Of a stretch of DNA of 64,000 bases, positions 11,700 through 18,767 are shown in pieces. Each line of letters starts with the position of its first letter. The first letter of the stretch is position 1. Origin of the DNA: Hymenobacter mellowenesis (GTDB lineage Bacteria > Bacteroidota > Bacteroidia > Cytophagales > Hymenobacteraceae); NCBI RefSeq assembly GCF_030581005.1, contig NZ_JAUQSX010000004.1, forward strand, positions 62,001-126,000, read 5' to 3'. The notes beneath the pieces were generated by a model. The model saw only the letters and a program-made list of their open reading frames with translations. It searched no databases and had not been told where the DNA came from. The position numbers were made by a program, and so were the translations under genes.

Positions 11700-11735
11700 A
11701 CTCGCACCGTCTCTTCTACTGAGCCGGTAAAACCG

Positions 11736-11767
11736 AAAAACCCGCCTGCTTGTCGCAAACGGGGTTT
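11736..11767 (-). terminator. Probable native ssrA terminator, displaced by the prophage
   Basis: On the minus strand this reads AAACCCCG, 15 bases, CGGGTTTTTC: a stem with one bulge followed by T5. It sits 4 bases beyond the 13-bp attL core, exactly where the terminator of an unoccupied ssrA would be. The prophage now separates it from ssrA by about 37.8 kb. Confidence 0.6.
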
Positions 11768-11770
11768 AAA

Positions 11771-11783
11771 GTGGAGATGCAGG
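11771..11783. other. attL core
   Basis: These 13 bases equal the 3' end of ssrA on the minus strand (the acceptor strand and start of the T-arm). Identity with attR stops after the core: ATGCCGAAC here against GATTCGAACC in ssrA. Confidence 0.85.
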
Positions 11784-11802
11784 ATGCCGAACTATGCCAG
11801 CC

Positions 11803-13164
11803 CTACCCGACGAATCGGGTAAGCACTGGCCGCACGGCCATTGGTGGCACCACGCAGTTGCCGACTACACCCGGTAGAACCGGCGCGGCGGTGGGTGCAT
11901 TTTCAGCCGTTGCACCCACCCGGGCCCAGGCGTCGAGCAGCAGCGGCCCGTATCGCGTCAGGGTGTCGTAGCCGTACACGCTGGCCCCGGCCAAGTGGCC
12001 CAGCGCCACCTCCTTTAGGTTTTGGTCGCCGTAGGAGCCCCACAGCACCATGTCGGCCCCGGTGTGGCGCGGGGTGTGGGTAGAGATGACGCGCCACAAC
12101 GGCAGCGGCTCCTCCACCGGCACGCCCTTTTTGAAGCGCACCCGCACGAAAACACGCTCCAGCCCCGCGAGCTGCGCCAGCTCCTTCATGTACTCGTTGC
12201 GCTTCTGCTGGCTGATGAGTGGCACCTTGCCCTCCCACCGCTGCCAGATGCTGGCGGCCAGTGGCGGCATGGGGAAGCGCACTTGGTCGCCCGTTTTCTT
12301 TTGGTGAAACGAAAGCACCAGCACCGTGCCCCGGCCCGGCCACTGCTCAGCCGTGACGTGGTGCGGTTGGATGCGCCGCAGGTCGGAATCGCGCACCAGC
12401 ATTTGCGTTTGAAACAGCAGCCGCTCCCGCTCGCGGATAAGGTAGCCCTGCCTTACGGGGTCGAGCTCTACCCGGCGCAGGGCGCCCAGCTCGTCCTGTT
12501 GCAGCGTGACGGCACGCCCGAAGCGCACCCGCATAGTCAGCCAGCTAGGTATATGCAGCTCGCTGATGCGAAAGCAGTTTCGCAAAAATCGAACGTGCTG
12601 AACCACGGTTGTATCGCTGAGGCCCAAGCCCTGCAGGTGGCCGGTGTACTTGATGAACACGGCGCGCGTCACCTGGGCCAGCTTAATGCCGTGGTGGTAC
12701 CGTTCCAAATGGTCGACTACCTGCTGATACCGGCGCAGGGCGTCGGGCGTCGAGTGCGGGTGTTCATCTTTCCACTGCTGGTAGAGCTGGGCAAAGGTCG
12801 GCTCGGCCGAGGGTGCCACTTCCGCCGCTGAGGTGGCCGCTTCCTCCTTTTTGTTGCCCAGGGCGTGCAGCTGCTCGGGCGTGACCGGCTGGCCCAGCGT
12901 TTCGGCCAGGGTGAAGGTTTTCTGTACGTCGGAGAGGAGGGAGGTAAGGCGTTCGTTCAGGGCCGAGCTATTGGGGTCGCGGGTGGAAATGATTCTTCCC
13001 GGCTTGGCGGCTGCGTTGAAGTGAACAGGTAACGTCCGGACGCCGGTGGGCAGCTTGGCCCGCAGCTTCTTCTTCTGCTCGCTCCAAGCAACATCAAGCA
13101 CCACCCGGCACCGCCCATCCGCCAGCGGCCGGCTGGTGAGCTGTCGAAAAGTAAAGCCTGGCAT
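11803..13164 (-). CDS. int: Tyrosine-recombinase integrase
   Basis: This 453-aa protein should catalyse integration at, and excision from, ssrA. It has an N-terminal arm-binding region (residues 1-60), a linker, a core-binding SAM-like domain (about 120-200) and a catalytic domain (about 225-415). Visible catalytic elements are an Arg in MLVRDSDLRRI, HTPRH (about 363-367), LGH (about 388-390) and the nucleophile Tyr, about residue 399, nine residues after that His as in relatives. It is transcribed leftward, away from the early genes, and its stop lies 20 bases from attL. It starts 10 bases downstream of the repressor stop, so the two are probably one lysogeny operon. Confidence 0.93.
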   Translation of the reverse strand: MPGFTFRQLTSRPLADGRCRVVLDVAWSEQKKKLRAKLPTGVRTLPVHFNAAAKPGRIISTRDPNSSALNERLTSLLSDVQKTFTLAETLGQPVTPEQLHALGNKKEEAATSAAEVAPSAEPTFAQLYQQWKDEHPHSTPDALRRYQQVVDHLERYHHGIKLAQVTRAVFIKYTGHLQGLGLSDTTVVQHVRFLRNCFRISELHIPSWLTMRVRFGRAVTLQQDELGALRRVELDPVRQGYLIRERERLLFQTQMLVRDSDLRRIQPHHVTAEQWPGRGTVLVLSFHQKKTGDQVRFPMPPLAASIWQRWEGKVPLISQQKRNEYMKELAQLAGLERVFVRVRFKKGVPVEEPLPLWRVISTHTPRHTGADMVLWGSYGDQNLKEVALGHLAGASVYGYDTLTRYGPLLLDAWARVGATAENAPTAAPVLPGVVGNCVVPPMAVRPVLTRFVG

Positions 13165-13174
13165 AGTAGGGGAG

Positions 13175-13921
13175 TTACATAATTTTTCCTTCCGTCACCC
13201 GTTGCACCTTCCAGATGCTCACGATGTCCTCCTCGTTAATCGTCAGGCTGCCCGCGCGCTCGTTATCCGAATGCAGCGTGAGGGTGCCGTTGCGGCTCAG
13301 GTCGTTGTCCTTGATGCGCTTTACCACGAAGTGGTTACCGAACACAATGGCGTAAACTCCTGAGGTCATATACTTGAAATTTGATTTATCTACCAACGTG
13401 CAGGCCACGAACCAGCCGCTTAGCAGCGTGGGCTCCATGCTGTCCCCGTCGATTTCCATCTCGATACTGCCGTTTTTTCGCATTTCAGGGGTAGGATTTT
13501 GGATAAGTGAAAGCTCATAGTCCTCGAATCCGGCATCCGACGCGAACGATTCGGCGAAGGAGGCGCGGGCCCGCACGGGGACGCGGGGCAGATATAACGG
13601 CTCGTCATCGGTGGGGCGCGCAGGCCGAATCCGAGCATTGGAAATAGTATCTTTTTGCTTTGTTGTTGCATCGCCGGCATTAACGCCGCCGATGCCGTGC
13701 TCTATATATTCTGGTGTGGTTTTGTAGAGTTTAGCCAAGCAGTGCAGGGTTTCAATGCTGATGCGAATTGTTCCATCCTTTTCGTAACGACCCAGCGCCG
13801 CAAAACTTCGGGCCGCTTTGGGGTCGGCTTTCCGCAAGGCTTCTTCTACTTCCTTGAGGGTAAGGCCGCTTTTTCGGCGCAGTTCAGCTAGTCGTGTGGC
13901 TTGGTTGGGGTTCGGTGTCAT
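13175..13921 (-). CDS. LexA/CI-like phage repressor (HTH plus S24 peptidase)
   Basis: This 248-aa protein has an N-terminal XRE-type helix-turn-helix (residues 8-70, LAELRRKSGLTLKEVEEAL...FAALGRYEKDG) and a C-terminal S24 self-cleavage domain. The catalytic Ser lies in GDSMEPTLLSG (about 153) and the Lys in HFVVKRIKDN (about 192). It should hold the prophage silent by binding operators in 13960-14050 and be inactivated by RecA-stimulated autocleavage. It is transcribed divergently from the early genes and forms an operon with the integrase. Confidence 0.92.
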   Translation of the reverse strand: MTPNPNQATRLAELRRKSGLTLKEVEEALRKADPKAARSFAALGRYEKDGTIRISIETLHCLAKLYKTTPEYIEHGIGGVNAGDATTKQKDTISNARIRPARPTDDEPLYLPRVPVRARASFAESFASDAGFEDYELSLIQNPTPEMRKNGSIEMEIDGDSMEPTLLSGWFVACTLVDKSNFKYMTSGVYAIVFGNHFVVKRIKDNDLSRNGTLTLHSDNERAGSLTINEEDIVSIWKVQRVTEGKIM

Positions 13922-13969
13922 GGCGGTGTCGAAGGATGGAGGTGCAATTTTAACTCCTATTCCTACAAC

Positions 13970-14048
13970 TTGCTACAACGTGTAGGGAATTGTAGCGACA
14001 AGTAGCGCAGAGGAAAACTATTTAGCGTGAATTATCGTTTTGCTACAA
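13970..14048. promoter_or_regulatory. Candidate repressor operators (TTGCTACAA)
   Basis: TTGCTACAA occurs at 13970-13978 and 14040-14048. An inverted near-copy, TTGTAGCGACAA, lies at 13990-14001, and a further inverted copy, TTGTAGCCAA, at 14340-14349 just before the HTH gene. The first and second form an imperfect palindrome between the divergent repressor and early genes. The third overlaps the region upstream of the early -7 box. Confidence 0.55.
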
Positions 14049-14056
14049 ATACTCCC

Positions 14057-14064
14057 TATATTTG
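14057..14064 (+). promoter_or_regulatory. Early rightward promoter, -7 box
   Basis: TATATTTG fits the Bacteroidota -7 consensus TAnnTTTG and lies 24 bases before the first early ATG (14089). The operator copy at 14040-14048 would cover the upstream part of this promoter. Confidence 0.55.
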
Positions 14065-14088
14065 TCTTCCAACCAACCACATAAACCC

Positions 14089-14286
14089 ATGCCAGATACC
14101 CTCACGCCCCCTCCGGAAACCGCGCTCGTCTGGATTCGAGCCCAAATACCCGAGCCGCTGCACACTGCCCTTCAAAAGCTGCAAGCTCAGGCTTTTGTCG
14201 ATAGTGGAAAGCGCCAAAACTTTGAGGATACGCTCATTACAGTTTTGGAGGCAGGTAAAAAAGCACTTACTCAGCCTGCCGAGTAG
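14089..14286 (+). CDS. Small ribbon-helix-helix-like protein, first early gene
   Basis: This 65-aa protein has a predicted beta strand (ALVWIRAQIP), a helix (EPLHTALQKLQAQAF) and a second helix (NFEDTLITVLEAGKKAL). The order and spacing resemble Arc/MetJ-type ribbon-helix-helix DNA-binding proteins. Being the first gene right of the operators, it may play a Cro- or Arc-like part in the lysis/lysogeny switch. The frame extends upstream to a TTG inside the -7 box, so ATG 14089 is the sensible start. The fold assignment is inference from pattern only. Confidence 0.6.
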   Translation: MPDTLTPPPETALVWIRAQIPEPLHTALQKLQAQAFVDSGKRQNFEDTLITVLEAGKKALTQPAE

Positions 14287-14349
14287 CACCCCCTTTTTTT
14301 GCCCCGCTCTTAACGTTTTTTGTATCTGCTTGCCGTTAATTGTAGCCAA

Positions 14350-14718
14350 ATGATAACTCCAATGCTCACGCTTCAAATTGCTCCCGGCCAGAACCTGGCC
14401 GTGATGCTTTCGGACCCTGCCCAGGCCGAGGTAATGGCTCAGGCCGCCGGCCAGTTCGCCAGCGAAAAAGCCAAGCAGCAGGAGCTCAGCCGTGCCTACC
14501 ACATGGGCGCCAACATTACGCAAGGCTGCGACTACGACGACCGATTAACCGTGCGGCTCAAAATGAGCGCCGATACGCTCTACCGCTACCTGAGCCTGCC
14601 GGTGAAGGATGGCGGCCTGCGCCACCGCCGCAACGGCAACAAGTACGTGGTGAGCGAAATAGCCTGCCGCGAATTCATGGGCGACATGACGCCCGAAGCC
14701 GACCCCAAAAAGCAGTAG
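14350..14718 (+). CDS. Helix-turn-helix early protein (possible excisionase/regulator)
   Basis: This 122-aa protein has a disordered Gln/Ala-rich first half and a C-terminal segment, RLTVRLKMSADTLYRYL...DGGLRHRRNGNKYVVSEIACREFM, resembling the winged-helix of excisionase/MerR-type small proteins. A candidate operator half-site (14340-14349) abuts its ATG, suggesting repressor control. It could serve as Xis for the ssrA integrase or as an early regulator. No specific family was recognised. An alternative start is the ATG at 14362. Confidence 0.6.
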   Translation: MITPMLTLQIAPGQNLAVMLSDPAQAEVMAQAAGQFASEKAKQQELSRAYHMGANITQGCDYDDRLTVRLKMSADTLYRYLSLPVKDGGLRHRRNGNKYVVSEIACREFMGDMTPEADPKKQ

Positions 14719-14722
14719 CGCA

Positions 14723-15019
14723 ATGGGCACGGTCTATCTCCTGCACTTCGATAAGCCACTGGCTCACGCGCAGCACTACGTCGGATTTACCAAGCGCGAA
14801 AGCCCGCTGCGGCGCCTGAAAGTGCATCGGGCCGGCCAGGGCGCCCGGCTTACGCAGGTGCTCAACATCGAAGGAATCACCTACCGAGTGGCCCGCATCT
14901 GGCGCAACGCCTCCCGCGCCTTCGAGCGCCAGCTCAAGAACCGCAACGGCTGCCGCTGCTTCTGCCCCCTCTGCCGCCCCGACCTCAAAAAATTTAAATA
15001 CCGCCGCTGGCGGGCCTAA
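14723..15019 (+). CDS. GIY-YIG-like small nuclease
   Basis: This 98-aa protein opens with VYLLHFDK, followed by HYVGFTK, which fits the spaced GIY and YIG strands of that nuclease fold. Arg residues follow in the next helix (SPLRRLKVHRAGQGARLTQ), where GIY-YIG enzymes carry their catalytic Arg. The C-terminus has four Cys residues (GCRCFCPLCRP) that may bind zinc. It could act in DNA branch processing or host DNA attack. It begins 4 bases after the preceding stop. The expected C-terminal Glu is not obvious, so activity is uncertain. Confidence 0.6.
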   Translation: MGTVYLLHFDKPLAHAQHYVGFTKRESPLRRLKVHRAGQGARLTQVLNIEGITYRVARIWRNASRAFERQLKNRNGCRCFCPLCRPDLKKFKYRRWRA

Positions 15020-15051
15020 TCCAATCCATTCACCCCAAACCATTTAGCACG

Positions 15052-15456
15052 ATGGCAAACCCCTCAACAATCCCCACAACCCCAAGCCGGCACCACGTCA
15101 GCGAGTGCGACCTGCCGGACATTTCCCAATCCCTCGCGGCCGGCGCTACCTACGTGCCGCAGATTGAACAGATGAGCTTGGCCGAAATCAAGGCGCAGGC
15201 CCTGGGCATCATCGCCGACGCCGGCCTGCCCAAGATGGAGGTAGCGGTTCACCAGAGCCTCGGCCGCGACGACCATGCCGATTATCAGCTCTTTGCTTAC
15301 GAGCCTGTTTTCCTCACCATCGCCGTGAGCGCATTCGCCGCCAACTCGCCCGAAGAAGTGCTGGCCGTTTTCTCCAAAAAGCTGGGCGCCTGGGCCCGCG
15401 ACACTAAGCTGCTGCCGGCTGTGCAAAAGATGGAAGGGAGCCTCGCCAGTGCTTAG
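15052..15456 (+). CDS. Unrecognised early phage protein
   Basis: This is a 134-aa acidic protein without a signal or membrane segment. The first 45 residues look unstructured (NPSTIPTTPSRHH), followed by a mixed alpha/beta region (LAEIKAQALGIIADAGLPKMEVAVHQSL; FLTIAVSAFAANSPEEVLAVFSKKLGAW). I do not recognise it. It sits in the early operon between the GIY-YIG-like gene and a small lipoprotein-like gene, whose GTG start overlaps its end by 8 bases. Confidence 0.65.
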   Translation: MANPSTIPTTPSRHHVSECDLPDISQSLAAGATYVPQIEQMSLAEIKAQALGIIADAGLPKMEVAVHQSLGRDDHADYQLFAYEPVFLTIAVSAFAANSPEEVLAVFSKKLGAWARDTKLLPAVQKMEGSLASA

Positions 15457-15787
15457 CCTTCAAATCCTGCCCCCCTCGCCGGGCACCACCACGCGCATGG
15501 TTTCCGGCCGCTGCTGCGCCGGCCAACTGCGCGAGGCAGCCAAGAAGGCCACCGAAAGCGCCCTCGACAAAGCCCACCAGCGCACCCTCACCGAGGCGGC
15601 GGCCACGGCCAGCCGCCGCGCCGATTCCATCCCGGCCCTGCTGCTGCTGGTGCTGGTGCTGGCCGGCCTCACCCAATGCTCGACGACTCGGGCCACGGCG
15701 CCGGCCGAGGCCCACGCCACCACGGCCGAGCACGCCGCCCCGGTGAATGTGCGCGGCTGGCACGAAGTCGATACCCTCGAAGAATAG
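15449..15787 (+). CDS. Small membrane/lipoprotein-like phage protein
   Basis: This 112-aa protein starts at GTG inside the end of the previous gene. It has a basic, helical N-half, one hydrophobic segment (SIPALLLLVLVLAGLTQCST, about residues 64-83) with a lipobox-like LTQC, and a short polar tail. The hydrophobic stretch is internal, so it may be a single-pass membrane protein with its N-terminus inside. No family was recognised. A role in superinfection exclusion is possible but unsupported. A hairpin with a minus-strand T-tract follows its stop. Confidence 0.55.
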   Translation: MLSLQILPPSPGTTTRMVSGRCCAGQLREAAKKATESALDKAHQRTLTEAAATASRRADSIPALLLLVLVLAGLTQCSTTRATAPAEAHATTAEHAAPVNVRGWHEVDTLEE

Positions 15788-15796
15788 CATAAAAAA

Positions 15797-15822
15797 GCCC
15801 GCCCAGTAGCACCTGGGCGGGC
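15797..15822. terminator. GC-rich hairpin, T-tract on the minus strand
   Basis: Arms GCCCGCCCAG and CTGGGCGGGC (15797-15806, 15813-15822) have a 6-base loop. The A6 run precedes the stem on the plus strand, so a U-tract would form only on leftward RNA. It lies between rightward early genes, where it could block antisense transcription or act as an attenuating stem. Confidence 0.6.
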
Positions 15823-15863
15823 AGGATTCAACCGAAGTCAAACCCCTCATTTCCTGCAAATAT

Positions 15864-16997
15864 ATGGCAACCGCCGATAATAACACCAGCGCCAGCAAGG
15901 CCCTGAGCACCAAAGCCAGCGGCACCAAGAAAGTCAAAGCCGAGAGCTTCGACATTTCCCGCTCCGATGAAACCCTCGACTTGGCGAAAGACCTCGCCAA
16001 GTTCATCTTGGAAAACAAGCTCACTACGAACGTGCAGGGCAAAGAGTTCGTGAACGTGGAGGGCTGGCAATACGCCGGCTCCCGCCTGGGCATCGTGCCC
16101 ATCATTGAGCACGTCATCAACGTGAGCAATGAGCACGAGCTGAAATATCAGGCCAAAGTGACGCTCTTTGACCTGCGCCACAACGCCACCGTAGGGGCCG
16201 GCTTCGCCGTGTGCTCGAATAAGGAAGCCGGCAAAAAATTCTATCAGGAATTTGCCATTATGTCGATGAGCCAAACGAGGGCCATCGGCAAGGCTTACCG
16301 CAACTGCTTGGCCTGGATTATCCGCGCCGCCGGCTACGAGCCCACGCCCGCCGAGGAGATGGACTATAACACCAGCGCCACGGTGCTCGCCGCCCCCGTT
16401 GTACCTACAGAGGTAGGGTACACCGCTGACGAAGCCGTGAAAGCTGTGCTGGCTGTGAACACCAGCGCCGACCTACGCACCCTCTGGCCCAACCTGAAAG
16501 AGCACAAGGGCCACGAGCTTTTTGATTTGGCTTGCAACGCTACGAAAGTGCGCTGGGACGCCCCCGAACATAACAGCCCCTCGGCTGAGAATGCCGTGGC
16601 CAGCAAGGCACAGCGCGACTTGGCGCACAAGCTGCTTGCCTCCAGCAAAAACGACGGCTACCGCGCCGACGCCCTGCAACTGCTGGTAGATGCGGGCCTG
16701 CCCTGGGTAACGGCCAGCACTATTGTAGACACGGCCCAGCGCAACATTCAGGCGCCCGAGATGCGGGTAGTAGGCACCGACGAAGCGCACGAGCCCTCCA
16801 AGCCTGTGCAGTACGCTACGGCCGCCCAAAAGGAGCAAATCATTCGGATGCTGAATCATCCGGTGATTACCCGCCCCGAGAAGACGAAGATGCTGCTCAA
16901 CATCAACCGACTGGACGAGGAGCGGGCCAACCAAGCCATTGCCAAGCTGCAAAGGGCAATCGATGACCGCGAGAACGGCGGCCCTAAAGCTGCCTAG
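15864..16997 (+). CDS. Putative phage single-strand annealing/recombination protein
   Basis: This 377-aa protein has a Lys/Ser-rich N-terminus and a central alpha/beta domain (about 45-170) ending in MSMSQTRAIGKAYRNCLAWIIRAAGYEPTPAEEM. Comparable QTRA...GYE.TPAEEM segments occur in phage annealing-protein-like genes, as I remember them, but I could not check this. A Lys-rich C-terminal helix pair (AAQKEQIIRMLNHP..TRPEKTKMLLNINRL) ends it. It lies directly before a 139-aa unknown and a Spo11/TopoVI-A-like gene, consistent with DNA recombination before replication. The assignment is tentative. Confidence 0.5.
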   Translation: MATADNNTSASKALSTKASGTKKVKAESFDISRSDETLDLAKDLAKFILENKLTTNVQGKEFVNVEGWQYAGSRLGIVPIIEHVINVSNEHELKYQAKVTLFDLRHNATVGAGFAVCSNKEAGKKFYQEFAIMSMSQTRAIGKAYRNCLAWIIRAAGYEPTPAEEMDYNTSATVLAAPVVPTEVGYTADEAVKAVLAVNTSADLRTLWPNLKEHKGHELFDLACNATKVRWDAPEHNSPSAENAVASKAQRDLAHKLLASSKNDGYRADALQLLVDAGLPWVTASTIVDTAQRNIQAPEMRVVGTDEAHEPSKPVQYATAAQKEQIIRMLNHPVITRPEKTKMLLNINRLDEERANQAIAKLQRAIDDRENGGPKAA

Positions 16998-17002
16998 TCG
17001 CC

Positions 17003-17422
17003 ATGCTGGTAACTGCTCAATCCGAATTTATTCCGCGCGCCTGGGCCCCGTTCGACGCCTCGGAGGCGCTGGATTTCTGGCTCCGGAACCCGTTGCTGCG
17101 CCACTTCTACGCGAAGAAAATGGCCGCTACCGAGGCCCTGGCCGCGACGCTGACGGACAATGCCGACAAGCTGGCCAAGACCTGGGCGCTGCGGCAAATG
17201 CAATTCCACTGCTGGCTCTACAGGAACCCCAAACCTGAGGGCCTGCCCTCGCTGAGCTGGGACGAATTCCGCGACGTGATGCACCGCATTGAGGACAAAA
17301 GCGAGCGTGACCAAGTGCGCAGCTTCGCCCGCGCCTACCACCTGGCGCCCTATGAGCTGCGCTGGCTGGCCGACCGAGTGGAGGCCGTGCTCGCGGCCCG
17401 CGCTGAGCCGGTGCTCAGCTAG
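17003..17422 (+). CDS. Unrecognised phage protein in the recombination block
   Basis: This 139-aa, mostly alpha-helical protein has no signal peptide or membrane segment (LDFWLRNPLLRHFYAKKMAATEALAATL; LSWDEFRDVMHRIEDKSERDQVRSFARAYHL). It begins 5 bases after the annealing-protein candidate, so the two are probably co-translated. I do not recognise its family. A GC-rich hairpin follows and separates this pair from the Spo11-like gene. Confidence 0.6.
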   Translation: MLVTAQSEFIPRAWAPFDASEALDFWLRNPLLRHFYAKKMAATEALAATLTDNADKLAKTWALRQMQFHCWLYRNPKPEGLPSLSWDEFRDVMHRIEDKSERDQVRSFARAYHLAPYELRWLADRVEAVLAARAEPVLS

Positions 17423-17431
17423 AAAAACGAA

Positions 17432-17461
17432 GGAGGGGCCGCGCTCGAACGCGGCCCCTCC
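17432..17461 (+). terminator. Hairpin after the recombination gene pair
   Basis: Perfect 12-bp arms (17432-17443 and 17450-17461) surround a 6-base loop, 9 bases after the stop codon. The 3' flank is CATTCTTTAAC, a weak T-tract. It probably reduces read-through into the next gene. Confidence 0.6.
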
Positions 17462-17491
17462 CATTCTTTAACTACTTCTTAGACAAAGATA

Positions 17492-18535
17492 ATGGAATCC
17501 ACTTTTGATTTTTCCAAACGTTTCACCCCCAAGCGGAAGCTTGAATTCGCCCAACTGCTCAAAAGCATCTCGCGCCAAATTGGCTTCAAGGTCAGCTCGC
17601 GCGGCTGGTGCTACATCATGGAGCAGAAGGGCCTTATTAATAAGGACCAATTCGACCGGGTGGCCGACGCCATCAACGACCTGCGCCGCCAGGGCATGAT
17701 TCCGGTGGATTTTGTAGCTGAGGAATCGGCCCGCCAGTTTCAGGGTGTAGAGGAGGAATACGATGGCGACGTTGATGACGTCATCGGATGGATGACGCGC
17801 GACGTGCTCAACGGCGGCAAGTACTTCACCCCCGACTGGTGGGAGGATGAAGAATATTATATCCAGTGCGTAGTCGAAAAAATCGACCTCGTGACCCTCT
17901 TTGCACCTGTTTGCGAGAAGTTCAAAATTCCGATTGCTAACAGCAAAGGTTGGTCATCTATTCTCCAGCGGGCCGAGTATGCCCGCCGCTTCAAAGAGGC
18001 CGAGGATAAAGGGCTGAAGTGTGTGCTGCTCTACTGCGGCGACCACGACCCCGACGGGAAGCGCATCAGCGAAACGCTGCGCAACAATCTGGAACAGGTG
18101 AGTGAGGTAACCTGGGGCGATGGGACGGACGGCTACGACCCCGCCGACCTCATTATTGACCGCTTCGGCCTGAATTACGATTTCATCAAGGCCAACGGCT
18201 TTACCTGGATTGACAACCTCATTACGGGCTCGGGCGGCAACCTCGCCAGCCCGAGGCACCCCAACCATAGTTTGCCCTACGTGCAGGAATACCTCCGCAC
18301 CATCGGGGAGCGCAAGTGCGAGGCCAACGCCATTGTAACGCTGCCGCGCGTAGCTCGGGCGATGGTACGCCAAGCCATTGAGAAGTACCTGGGCGAAGGT
18401 GCCGAGCAGCGTTTCGAGGAAAAAATGCAGGCACGGAAGGATGAGTATAACGAGCGACTGAAAGAAATCGGGCTCTACGACATCATCACCGATTTCCAGG
18501 CCGGCCGCAATAACGAGGACGAGGACGATGAATAG
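17492..18535 (+). CDS. Spo11/topoisomerase VI A-like Toprim protein
   Basis: This 347-aa protein shows the two-part plan of type IIB topoisomerase A subunits. Residues 10-80 resemble a winged-helix with a Tyr in GWCYIME (Tyr41) as a possible catalytic residue. Residues 120-200 form a Toprim-like domain: Glu129 in QCVVEKIDL, a Spo11-like step PIANSKGW, and the acidic triad DHDPDG (Asp184, 186, 188) in LLYCGDHDPDGKRI. A helical C-domain follows. No B (GHKL ATPase) subunit is encoded in the window. Type IIB-like A proteins without B are known from mobile elements ('Mini-A'). DNA cleavage, nicking or strand passage in phage replication or recombination is inferred. The catalytic Tyr is uncertain. 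Confidence 0.7.
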   Translation: MESTFDFSKRFTPKRKLEFAQLLKSISRQIGFKVSSRGWCYIMEQKGLINKDQFDRVADAINDLRRQGMIPVDFVAEESARQFQGVEEEYDGDVDDVIGWMTRDVLNGGKYFTPDWWEDEEYYIQCVVEKIDLVTLFAPVCEKFKIPIANSKGWSSILQRAEYARRFKEAEDKGLKCVLLYCGDHDPDGKRISETLRNNLEQVSEVTWGDGTDGYDPADLIIDRFGLNYDFIKANGFTWIDNLITGSGGNLASPRHPNHSLPYVQEYLRTIGERKCEANAIVTLPRVARAMVRQAIEKYLGEGAEQRFEEKMQARKDEYNERLKEIGLYDIITDFQAGRNNEDEDDE

Positions 18536-18767
18536 CCCGCAGCTCTCCATTAGGGCGCTGCTCGACAGCGACAACCCCGACCAAGTGCTGGCCGAATATT
18601 ACGCCCGCTGCTCACCTGAGCAGCGGGCCACGGCCCACAGCAACGTGGCGAAGGGGTTGGCCGTGGTAGAGGAGCACCCGCGCGGCACGCTGGGCGAGTC
18701 CCTGCGCCAGCATCTGAACATCATTGTGGCCGAGCAGCGAAAGCTGGGGGAGGTGCCCAATGAGTGA
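18528..18767 (+). CDS. Small unrecognised helical protein
   Basis: This 79-aa protein (SIRALLDSDNPDQVLAEYYARCSPEQRATAHSNVAKGL) is polar and helical. Its ATG overlaps the end of the Spo11-like gene by 8 bases, and its own end overlaps the start of the exonuclease gene by 8, so the three are almost certainly translated together. I recognise no family. The tight coupling makes it a candidate partner of the Toprim protein or the nuclease. Confidence 0.6.
   Translation: MNSPQLSIRALLDSDNPDQVLAEYYARCSPEQRATAHSNVAKGLAVVEEHPRGTLGESLRQHLNIIVAEQRKLGEVPNE

Noticed and set aside
14027..14353. 108-codon frame over the operator region and first early gene
   Set aside because: It overlaps the ribbon-helix-helix-like gene in another frame and would start inside the operators.
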